Of a stretch of DNA of 5,290 bases, positions 1 through 5,290 are shown in pieces; the first letter of the stretch is position 1, and every line of letters starts with the position of its first letter. A model generated the notes under the pieces. That model was not told the origin of the DNA. It worked only from the letters and a program-made list of their open reading frames with translations, and did not search any database. This DNA comes from an uncultured Bacteroidales bacterium (GTDB taxonomy: Bacteria > Bacteroidota > Bacteroidia > Bacteroidales > Paludibacteraceae). The stretch covers positions 1 to 5,290 of the forward strand of contig CAIUKZ010000508.1 in assembly GCA_903899865.1 (NCBI GenBank), given 5' to 3'. The position numbers were made by a program, and so were the translations under genes.

Positions 1-323
1 GAAGCACTTGCATTAATCCACAACAATGGAGGGTGTACACACCTTAAAATAGCCTGACCAATGGCATTGGTAGAATCAATCCTCGACTCAAGTATCAACA
101 ATTTATTATCGATGGTATGTCTACAATTAATTGAAGCTCCTGCCAGATTAATTACTGCATGAGCACCATCAAAGGATCTCACAAGCTCTTCACGCTTCCA
201 TGTCAAGTCACCACCACGACGTGAAACCACCAGCACCTCAAATCCCATAGCCCGAAAACGAGCCTGAAGATAGCTACCTATAAAACCAGTTCCACCTGCA
301 AGAATTATTTTTTTTATTATCAT
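1..323 (-). CDS. NAD(P)-dependent epimerase, YfcH/TIGR01777 family (SDR), N-terminal part
   Basis: This is the N-terminal 107 codons of a short-chain dehydrogenase/epimerase-like protein that leaves the window at its left edge. The start begins MIIKKIILAGGTGFIGSYL and carries the Rossmann dinucleotide-binding glycines G10, G13 and G16 right after the first beta strand. It continues with VVSRR (residues 32-36), VINLAGA (57-63), an ESRIDST segment (79-85) and WINASA (102-107). That order is typical of the TIGR01777 (YfcH-like) family, usually about 300 residues with a C-terminal DUF1731 domain, which would lie outside this window together with the YxxxK site. The family's substrate is not established, so only a cytoplasmic NAD(P)-binding oxidoreductase/epimerase role can be stated. 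The ATG at 323-321 is the only ATG start in frame, because a TAA lies four codons upstream. It has no Shine-Dalgarno. It sits 268 bases downstream of rluB on the same strand. Confidence 0.88.
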   Translation of the reverse strand, partial: MIIKKIILAGGTGFIGSYLQARFRAMGFEVLVVSRRGGDLTWKREELVRSFDGAHAVINLAGASINCRHTIDNKLLILESRIDSTNAIGQAILRCVHPPLLWINASA

Positions 324-369
324 TTCATCTATTTAAGGCCTGCTCAAAAAACGTTTGTACTAATTTACA

Positions 370-398
370 CAAATAATAAGACAGAATTAGTGCATCAA
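370..398 (-). promoter_or_regulatory. Weak candidate Bacteroidota promoter for the epimerase gene
   Basis: On the minus strand a TTG (398-396) is followed after 17 bases by TATTATTTG (378-370). The distance between the TTG and the TTTG core equals that in the rluB promoter candidate. However, the TA of the -7 box is one base too far from TTTG compared with the TAnnTTTG consensus. A transcript from here would start near 363 and give a leader of about 40 bases before the ATG at 323. The sequence is AT-rich, so a chance match is quite possible. Confidence 0.22.
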
Positions 399-405
399 TA
401 GTTTA

Positions 406-467
406 TCCACTACGTGGAATCAATCCTTTGGATAATTATTTCTATTGATATCAATTCCCTACGGGAA
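406..467. repeat. Cluster of four short palindromes in the rluB-epimerase gap
   Basis: Four small inverted repeats lie nearly end to end. These are TCCAC-TAC-GTGGA (406-418), ATCC-TTT-GGAT (423-433), the perfect 12-base palindrome ATTGATATCAAT (444-455) and TTCCC-TAC-GGGAA (455-467). The first and last share a 5-bp stem and the same three-base TAC loop, so they look like variants of one module. None is followed by a convincing T-run on the minus strand, so they are not typical terminators. They could be a small dispersed intergenic repeat, mRNA hairpins between rluB and the epimerase, or protein-binding sites. The sequence alone does not decide. Confidence 0.4.
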
Positions 468-525
468 AATTAGTTTGTCAGCATCGCTTTACCTATTTCT
501 TCTAATATTTCAACCTCATCACAAC

Positions 526-559
526 AAAAACTCCCCCACAACAAAAATTGCAGAGGAGT
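526..559 (-). terminator. Possible Rho-independent terminator downstream of rluB
   Basis: Read on the minus strand, ACTCCTC (559-553) can pair with GGGGAGT (536-530) as a 7-bp stem with one G-U pair and a 16-base loop. A run of five T (530-526) begins with the last base of the stem. It lies 33 bases past the rluB stop codon, which is a sensible place for transcription to end before the separate epimerase gene. The loop is long and the T-run short, so the call is moderate to weak. Confidence 0.35.
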
Positions 560-563
560 CCCC

Positions 564-591
564 AATTATCAATTATCAATTATCAATTATC
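564..591. repeat. 4x perfect heptamer tandem repeat (AATTATC) abutting the rluB stop
   Basis: AATTATC is repeated four times without a mismatch, and the array ends one base from the rluB stop codon (592-594). In the direction of rluB transcription it reads GATAATT repeated, directly after TAG G. It lies in the 3' untranslated part of the rluB message, ahead of the possible terminator. Perfect heptamer arrays are prone to slippage, so copy number may vary between strains. I see no coding role and no hairpin formed by it. Confidence 0.9.
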
Positions 592-2250
592 CTATTCGTG
601 TGCTCCCATCTTAAGCATTTCTACTTCTTTCAAAGTCAAGAAACGGAATTTACCTCTAGGTAAATTTTTCTTTGTCAAACCGGCAAAGAAAACCCTATCA
701 AGACGGATTATTTTATATCCCAATTTTTCGAATATTCGGCGCACTACACGATTTTGACCTGAGTGGATTTCAATTCCCACTTGTTTTGCATCATCATCTT
801 TGACATATTCAAGTGCATCAGCAGCAATGGTAAAGTCATCAAGTGTCACACCAGAGAGTATGGTTTTATAATCTGCTTGCTCGAGTGCTTTATCCAACGT
901 AACATGATAAATCTTCTTTTTGTCGTATTTTGGATGCGTAAGTTTAGAGGCCAAATCACCGTCATTGGTGAGTAGTAGTACACCAGTAGTGTTTCTATCC
1001 AATCTACCCACTGGGTAAATTCGCTCACTACATGCGTTTTTCACTAAGTCCAACACTGTCAATCGTTCATGAGTATCTTCCGATGTCGTTACGCAGTCTT
1101 TAGGTTTATTGAGCAGTAGATATACTTTACGTTCAGAATGAACGGGTTGTTCGTGAAACATCACTTTATCTGTGAGCATTACTTTCACTCCCAGTTCGGT
1201 CACCACCTCACCATTCACAGTTATCACACCTGCTTGAATGTATTCATCTGCCTCACGGCGCGAACAGATTCCTGCATTGGCAACAAATTTATTCAAACGT
1301 ACTGGCTTGGTAAAGTCAATGGTGTTTTTCTTAAACGCCAATTGCTTCTTTTGACTGTATTTGGCATTCGGATCATACGAATCATCGCCACTCCGTTTAC
1401 GAAATGCCACCCCGTCTTTACGATCATCAAATCTAGTTTCTTTATATTCAGACTTTGGAGCATCTGGATTTTTTTTGAAATCCAACTTTCCTGTCCTTGG
1501 CTCATCATCATAACTATCAGCTATGCGTCCATACCGTTTTTCTCCATTGCTGTCGGCAGGCACATCCCATGGTTTTCGGTCGTTAGACCCTGGTTTTGAG
1601 TCTCTGTTTTCCCATGGCTTTTTAGCACCAAAGCTCGGTCTTCCACCTTCGCGGTTTTCGTATGGTTTACGGTCGCCATAAGCGGGTTTGCTATCTTTCT
1701 CCCATGGTTTTTTGGGCGAGAATACGGGTTTTGAATCTTTATCTTCCCATGGCTTACGATCGCCGGTAGACGGACGAGCATCTCTGTCGCCATAAGGTTT
1801 ACGGTCGCCATAAGCTGGTTTGGCATCTTTCTCCCATGGTTTTTTAGCACCAAAGGACGGTTTGTTATCTCTATTTTCCCATGGTTTGCGTTCACCTGAA
1901 GATGGACGTGAGTCTCTATCTCCAAAGGATTTACGTTCACCAAAGCCAGGTTTACTATCACGGTTTTCCCATGGTTTTTTGGCGCCAAAGGAAGGTTTAT
2001 TATCAGACCCACTGTATGGTTTACGGTCGCCATAGGCAGGGCGGGTATCATCATTTCTCTTAAAATCTCTGCTTCCTGAGCCACGATTATCATCGCGGGC
2101 AGGACGATCTGTGTCAAACTTACCAGCACCACGGGTGCCTTTCAATAGTGATTTCACATCACGTTTATCAAATGATTTACCATCACGGCCGGCTCCAGCA
2201 TTCGTTCTTGGTCTCGAACCGCCTTGTCCTTTTTCATTATTTGTTCTCAT
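592..2250 (-). CDS. rluB: 23S rRNA pseudouridine synthase, RsuA/RluB family, with repetitive N-terminal extension
   Basis: The 552-residue product isomerises a specific uridine to pseudouridine in rRNA; E. coli RluB acts on 23S U2605. The RNA-binding S4 domain starts at about residue 317 (VRLNKFVANAGICSRREAD, then ITVNGEVV). The catalytic domain spans about 375-540, with motif NKPKDCVTTSED (381-392) and the catalytic Asp418 in GRLDRNTTGVLLLTNDG. The C-terminal SGQNRVVRRIFEKLGY element (497-512) is also present, so the enzyme looks intact. Residues 1-310 are a low-complexity extension rich in Lys, Arg, Asp, Pro and Gly, including ten tandem units (77-225). E. coli RluB is about 290 residues and lacks such an extension. 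I chose the ATG at 2250 (MRTNNEKGQGG). The frame is open to an ATG at 2310, but those 20 extra residues are unlike the rest and would contain the candidate promoter. The family (RsuA/RluB/RluE/RluF) is certain; the exact target uridine is inferred. Confidence 0.93.
   Translation of the reverse strand: MRTNNEKGQGGSRPRTNAGAGRDGKSFDKRDVKSLLKGTRGAGKFDTDRPARDDNRGSGSRDFKRNDDTRPAYGDRKPYSGSDNKPSFGAKKPWENRDSKPGFGERKSFGDRDSRPSSGERKPWENRDNKPSFGAKKPWEKDAKPAYGDRKPYGDRDARPSTGDRKPWEDKDSKPVFSPKKPWEKDSKPAYGDRKPYENREGGRPSFGAKKPWENRDSKPGSNDRKPWDVPADSNGEKRYGRIADSYDDEPRTGKLDFKKNPDAPKSEYKETRFDDRKDGVAFRKRSGDDSYDPNAKYSQKKQLAFKKNTIDFTKPVRLNKFVANAGICSRREADEYIQAGVITVNGEVVTELGVKVMLTDKVMFHEQPVHSERKVYLLLNKPKDCVTTSEDTHERLTVLDLVKNACSERIYPVGRLDRNTTGVLLLTNDGDLASKLTHPKYDKKKIYHVTLDKALEQADYKTILSGVTLDDFTIAADALEYVKDDDAKQVGIEIHSGQNRVVRRIFEKLGYKIIRLDRVFFAGLTKKNLPRGKFRFLTLKEVEMLKMGAHE
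1576..2022 (-). repeat. Coding tandem repeat: ten 14-16-residue units in the RluB N-terminus
   Basis: Residues 77-225 of RluB split into ten consecutive units of 15, 15, 15, 15, 14, 15, 15, 14, 16 and 15 residues. Each fits roughly K-P-W/Y-x-x-x-D-x-K/R-P-x-x-G-x-R/K, for example KPWENRDNKPSFGAK and KPYGDRDARPSTGDR. There is a higher-order period of three units: units 2-4, 5-7 and 8-10 are three copies of 44-45 residues. At DNA level the sequence from 1664 and that from 1796 align at a 132-base offset, sharing GGTTTACGGTCGCCATAAGC. The Lys-Pro-Trp codons create recurring CCATGG palindromes. The segment is almost certainly disordered, with balanced charge and regularly spaced Trp/Tyr/Phe. A role in RNA or ribosome contact is only inference. 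Confidence 0.92.
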
Positions 2251-2277
2251 TAAAAATTTTATAAGTGAATACGCATG

Positions 2278-2307
2278 CAAAGGTCGGAAAAAATTACGAA
2301 TATCAAA
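2278..2307 (-). promoter_or_regulatory. Candidate Bacteroidota-type promoter of rluB
   Basis: On the minus strand a TTTG (2307-2304) is followed after 18 bases by GACCTTTG (2285-2278). This is the layout of the Bacteroidota primary sigma factor promoter (-33 TTTG, -7 TAnnTTTG), with one mismatch (G for T) in the -7 box. Transcription would begin near 2271, about 20 bases before the chosen rluB ATG at 2250. If real, it excludes the longer start at 2310. No Shine-Dalgarno precedes the ATG; the leader is A/T-rich. Confidence 0.4.
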
Positions 2308-2371
2308 CACAAAATTCTGGAAAAGAGTTGAGATAACACTTGATTTAGACTTATTTCTTATGAAAAATTCT

Positions 2372-2379
2372 TATCTTTG
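2372..2379 (+). promoter_or_regulatory. Candidate -7 promoter box upstream of fprA
   Basis: TATCTTTG is an exact match to the Bacteroidota -7 consensus TAnnTTTG. The expected -33 position (about 2350-2353) holds only a poor match within TTATTT. Transcription would start near 2386 and give an fprA leader of about 75 bases. That leader has no Shine-Dalgarno sequence but does have a small hairpin at 2391-2408 (ACTAG and CTAGT around an 8-base loop). The box faces away from the rluB promoter candidate, so 2251-2460 would be a divergent control region. Confidence 0.5.
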
Positions 2380-2460
2380 CAGGAAAATCGACTAGTGCAA
2401 TCTCTAGTTAGCAACAAGAAGTTAACATACTATACAACAAATCTTTAAATATATTTCGGA

Positions 2461-3678
2461 ATGTTTCAGAATCATAAAATAGCAAATGACATTTACTATG
2501 TGGGTGTAAATGATCGGCAAAAACATAAGTTTGAGAACATGCTCCCACTTCCCAATGGAGTTTCATACAATGCTTATCTTATCATGGATGAAAAAACTGC
2601 ATTGATAGACACTGTTGAATTAGCATTTGGTGATGTGTTTGTTAACAAAATTCAATCGCAACTTGGCGACAAGAAACTAGACTACCTCATTATCAACCAC
2701 ATGGAACCTGACCACTCGGGGGCTATCCGTTTGATTAGACAGTACTATCCTGAAATAATCCTGGTAGGCAATAGCAAAACACTAGCCATGGTGGAGGGAT
2801 TTTATGGCATTGATGACAATGTATTGGAAGTAAATGATGGTGGCGAACTTTCACTAGGAAGTCACACCCTGCAGTTTTACCTCACCCCCATGGTTCACTG
2901 GCCTGAAACCATGATGACCTATGATGTTAAAGAGCGTGTACTTTTTTCGGGTGATGCGTTTGGGTGTTTTGGCAATTTGGATGGTGCTGTGATTGACAAA
3001 GACTTAGACGTCAACAAGTATTGGGACGAAATGATACGCTACTATGCCAACATTGTAGGAAAATATGGATCTGCGGTACAAAAAGCGCTACTTAAACTGA
3101 CTCCATTGGATTTTGAAATTATCTGTAGCACTCACGGTCCAATATGGAAAAAACACATCTCGGAAGTGGTAGATGTGTACGATCAACTAAGTAGATACAA
3201 CGCCAAAGAGGGTGTGGTGATTATTTATGGATCAATGTATGGCAACACCGAACTAATGGCAGAAATTGTGGCGCAAGGTGTAGCTCAAAGTGGTGTAAAA
3301 AACATCATTGTTCACAATGTATCAAAAAGTGACCCTTCTGAAATCATCCGTGACATTTTCAAATACAACGGCTTAATAGTTGGAAGTCCAACCTATTGCA
3401 ACGAATTGTATCCTGAAGTGGAATCATTGCTTAGAAAAATTGAAATTCGTCAAGTGAAAAACCGATATTTTGGATACTTCGGCTCATTCACATGGGCAGG
3501 CGCTGCCGTGAAACGCTTAGAAACATTTGTTCAAACAATGAAATGGATTACGCCAGATTTTGCTGTTGAAGAAAAGCAAGGACTGAAAGAAGACAACTAT
3601 CACGCTTGCATGTACCTCGGCAAAAAAATTGGCGAAATGGCTAAAACACCTATCGTGGTTGAACCACATTGCGTATAG
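2461..3678 (+). CDS. fprA: Flavodiiron protein (A-type), O2 and/or NO reductase
   Basis: This 405-residue cytoplasmic enzyme has the standard two-domain build of class A flavodiiron proteins. Residues 1-250 form a metallo-beta-lactamase-like diiron domain, and 251-405 a flavodoxin domain. All expected iron ligands are visible: His80, Glu82, Asp84 and His85 in NHMEPDHSG, His146 in VHWPE, Asp165 in SGDAFG and His225 in STHGP. FMN contacts are YGSMYGNTE (256-264), the SPTYCNELYP loop (309-318) and FGSFTWAGAAVKR (340-352). The family reduces O2 to water and/or NO to N2O with electrons usually delivered by rubredoxin, protecting anaerobes and microaerophiles. Which substrate dominates cannot be read from these motifs. 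No rubredoxin or flavin reductase domain is fused, and none is encoded in the window. The start is the first ATG of the frame, preceded by an AT-rich leader without a Shine-Dalgarno. The DUF2721 gene follows after 56 bases on the same strand. Confidence 0.96.
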   Translation: MFQNHKIANDIYYVGVNDRQKHKFENMLPLPNGVSYNAYLIMDEKTALIDTVELAFGDVFVNKIQSQLGDKKLDYLIINHMEPDHSGAIRLIRQYYPEIILVGNSKTLAMVEGFYGIDDNVLEVNDGGELSLGSHTLQFYLTPMVHWPETMMTYDVKERVLFSGDAFGCFGNLDGAVIDKDLDVNKYWDEMIRYYANIVGKYGSAVQKALLKLTPLDFEIICSTHGPIWKKHISEVVDVYDQLSRYNAKEGVVIIYGSMYGNTELMAEIVAQGVAQSGVKNIIVHNVSKSDPSEIIRDIFKYNGLIVGSPTYCNELYPEVESLLRKIEIRQVKNRYFGYFGSFTWAGAAVKRLETFVQTMKWITPDFAVEEKQGLKEDNYHACMYLGKKIGEMAKTPIVVEPHCV

Positions 3679-3734
3679 ATTGTTCTCATCCAACAGACTA
3701 AACTCATATTCGTAGAAGAAAAACACAACCAAAA

Positions 3735-4142
3735 ATGGAAAATTTGACATTAATAACGCCTTCAGTTTTATTTTCTGCAACTTCATTGATCTTGTTGGCA
3801 TACACCAACCGATTTCACTCGTATGCTCAACTGATTAGAACATTGAAGGACAATTACATGTCAGACCATTCGGCCATCACTCGTGCGCAAATAGTAAACA
3901 TGAGGAAACGGCTGTACTTAACTCAAAACATGCAACTATTTGGTGTGGCAAGTCTGTTGCTAAGTTTGGTGGCAATGTTTTTTATCTACGTAGGTTTTCA
4001 AGTGCTTGCTGAGTTTATTTTTGGTGTAGCCATGGTGTCATTAATCACATCGCTGAGTTTTTCGGTGTGGGAAATAAGAATTTCTGTAAAAGCATTGAAT
4101 CTGCACTTAAGCGACATGGAAAGTGGCGATAAAATAGTTTGA
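3735..4142 (+). CDS. DUF2721 family three-helix membrane protein, function unknown
   Basis: The 135-residue product matches the DUF2721 pattern: an N-terminal hydrophobic helix (about 8-24) ending in LLAYTNRF, a polar cytoplasm-like stretch (about 27-65) with QLIRTLKDNY and QIVNMRKRLYLTQNMQ, then two more hydrophobic helices (about 68-88 and 91-112). The conserved tail WEIRISVKALNLHLSDME (112-129) follows. Length is normal for the family and all parts are present, so it looks intact. No catalytic or metal-binding motif is visible. The conserved basic loop and amphipathic tail suggest a structural or interaction role, but this is inference. The molecular function of the family is unknown to me. 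It lies 56 bases after fprA and 63 bases before purM on the same strand with no clear terminator on either side, so it may share a transcript with them. Confidence 0.88.
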   Translation: MENLTLITPSVLFSATSLILLAYTNRFHSYAQLIRTLKDNYMSDHSAITRAQIVNMRKRLYLTQNMQLFGVASLLLSLVAMFFIYVGFQVLAEFIFGVAMVSLITSLSFSVWEIRISVKALNLHLSDMESGDKIV

Positions 4143-4205
4143 TAAAAACATTTCTTTCATCGATGAAGATGAATTACATTTACGGTTCAACAAATCAACA
4201 TAACA

Positions 4206-5290
4206 ATGAGCGATCAACGATACAATTTAAGGGGAGTTTCGGCATCCAAAGAAGATGTGCACAATGCGATTAAGAATATTGACAAAGGGCTTTATCCAAA
4301 GGCTTTTTGTAAAATAATACCAGATTTTTTGGGCAATGACCCCGAATACTGTAATATTATGCATGCCGATGGTGCTGGCACTAAGTCGTCATTGGCATAC
4401 ATCTACTGGCGTGAGACGGGTGACATATCCGTATGGAAAGGCATAGCTCAGGATGCGCTGATTATGAACATCGATGATTTGCTCTGCGTGGGTGCTACCG
4501 ACAATATTTTACTTTCTTGTACCATCGGTCGGAATAAAAATCTCATTCCTGGCGAAGTGATTTCTGCCATTATCAACGGCACCAATGACTTGGTAGAAGA
4601 ATTGCGAGATATGGGGGTGAATATTTACCCAACTGGTGGCGAAACAGCCGATGTGGGTGATATTGTCCGCACCATCATAGTGGATAGCACAGTGACTTGC
4701 CGCATGAAACGCTCGGAAGTGATAGACAATGCCAACATCCGTCCGGGTGATGTGATAGTAGGTTTATCGTCTTCTGGTCAAGCCACTTACGAAAAAGAAT
4801 ACAATGGTGGGATGGGTAGTAACGGATTGACTTCGGCGCGTCATGATGTATTTGCCAATTATTTGGCGGTGAAATATCCCGAAAGTTACAACAACGACAT
4901 TCCTCAAAATCTGGCCTATGCTGGCTCTTGCAAACTGACTGATGCTGTAGAAGGACTGGATATCGACGCTGGAAAATTAGTCCTCTCACCTACTCGCACG
5001 TACGCTCCTGTAGTAAAGGAATTGCTAGCACAGCTTCGACCACACATACATGGCATGGTGCATTGCTCGGGTGGTGCACAAACTAAGATTCTACACTTCA
5101 TTGACAACCTGAAAGTGGTAAAAAACAATATGTTTGCTGTGCCACCACTTTTCCGCTTGATACAAAAAGAATCGGGAACCGATTGGAAAGAAATGTATAA
5201 AGTATTCAACATGGGTCACCGATTGGAAGTATACCTCCCTGCTGAATATGCGCAACAAGTGATTGAAATTTCACAGTCATTCGGCATCGA
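4206..5290 (+). CDS. purM: Phosphoribosylformylglycinamidine cyclo-ligase (AIR synthase), divergent PurM, C-terminus cut by window
   Basis: The first 361 codons of a PurM-superfamily enzyme are present and the frame is still open at the right edge; I expect roughly 25-30 more residues. PurM closes FGAM to aminoimidazole ribonucleotide using ATP, the fifth step of purine synthesis. Visible motifs are DGAGTKS (55-61; usual PurM DGVGTK), NIDDLLCVGA (88-97), GGETADVGD (144-152; usual GGETAEMP), GLSSSG (186-191) and HCSGGAQTK (286-294; in place of HITGGG). Between GLSSSG and SNGLTSAR there is an insertion (about 192-204) absent from E. coli PurM. The overall sequence, starting MSDQRYNLRGVSASKEDVHN, is the type annotated as PurM in Bacteroidota. 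HypE, SelD and ThiL share the fold but lack this motif set. The ATG at 4206 is chosen because in-frame stops at 4143 and 4164 lie just upstream with no other ATG between. No Shine-Dalgarno is present. Confidence 0.92.
   Translation, partial: MSDQRYNLRGVSASKEDVHNAIKNIDKGLYPKAFCKIIPDFLGNDPEYCNIMHADGAGTKSSLAYIYWRETGDISVWKGIAQDALIMNIDDLLCVGATDNILLSCTIGRNKNLIPGEVISAIINGTNDLVEELRDMGVNIYPTGGETADVGDIVRTIIVDSTVTCRMKRSEVIDNANIRPGDVIVGLSSSGQATYEKEYNGGMGSNGLTSARHDVFANYLAVKYPESYNNDIPQNLAYAGSCKLTDAVEGLDIDAGKLVLSPTRTYAPVVKELLAQLRPHIHGMVHCSGGAQTKILHFIDNLKVVKNNMFAVPPLFRLIQKESGTDWKEMYKVFNMGHRLEVYLPAEYAQQVIEISQSFGI

Noticed and set aside
445..757. Two short plus-strand open frames across the 3' end of rluB and the gap
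   Set aside because: They include the heptamer array and antisense rluB sequence, have no recognisable features and no supporting start context.
1138..1599. 153-codon plus-strand open frame opposite rluB
   Set aside because: It is fully antisense to the S4/linker part of RluB, and its product has no family resemblance that I recognise.
1576..2022. CRISPR array or non-coding tandem array
   Set aside because: The periodic sequence keeps one reading frame, has no unique spacers, and translates into regular RluB peptide units.
1521..2132. Long open frames in other frames across the rluB repeat region on both strands
   Set aside because: They are by-products of the tandem repeat, which keeps stop codons out of several frames. 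Their translations are repetitive with no recognisable domain, while the RluB frame continues into a conserved enzyme.
2251..2310. Extension of RluB to an upstream ATG (20 more residues, MFDIRNFFRPLHAYSLIKFL)
   Set aside because: The extra residues are unlike the charged low-complexity N-terminus, the downstream start MRTNNEKG fits better, and the candidate promoter lies inside the extension.
4175..4182. TACATTTA as a -7 promoter box for purM
   Set aside because: It lacks the final G of TAnnTTTG and has no -33 element at the right distance.
4163..4273. 36-codon out-of-frame ORF overlapping the purM start
   Set aside because: The product has no recognisable features; its ATGs look incidental, and the purM frame is clearly coding from 4206.
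4675..5212. Minus-strand open frames opposite purM
   Set aside because: They are antisense shadows of a strongly conserved plus-strand enzyme and have no domain resemblance.

Overview
This window looks like an ordinary chromosomal segment of a Bacteroidota bacterium (Bacteroidales- or Flavobacteriia-like). The evidence is AT-rich DNA, start codons without Shine-Dalgarno sequences but with A/T-rich leaders, a good match to the Bacteroidota -7 promoter box (TAnnTTTG), an RsuA/RluB-type pseudouridine synthase with a long repetitive charged N-terminus, and a PurM-like protein of the divergent kind I associate with this phylum. This placement is an inference from sequence; no rRNA or other marker gene is present.

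Layout: two genes lie on the minus strand and three on the plus strand, diverging from a control region at about 2251-2460. On the minus strand, rluB (592-2250) is followed after 268 bases by the start of an SDR-type NAD-dependent epimerase of the YfcH/TIGR01777 family (1-323), which runs off the left edge. The 324-591 gap holds a possible rluB terminator, a 4x heptamer tandem repeat touching the rluB stop codon, a cluster of four small palindromes, and a weak promoter candidate for the epimerase. On the plus strand, fprA (2461-3678, flavodiiron O2/NO reductase), a three-helix DUF2721 membrane protein (3735-4142) and purM (4206 to the right edge, AIR synthase) follow with gaps of 56 and 63 bases. 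They could form one transcript from the promoter at about 2372.

The genes do not form one obvious pathway: rRNA modification, O2/NO detoxification, a membrane protein of unknown role, and purine synthesis. I see no mobile element, CRISPR array, tRNA or rRNA, and no sign of a new defence or biosynthetic system. The most unusual item is the RluB N-terminus: ten tandem 14-16-residue units arranged in a higher-order period of about 44-45 residues (about 132 bp), which suggests recent block duplication within a conserved enzyme gene.
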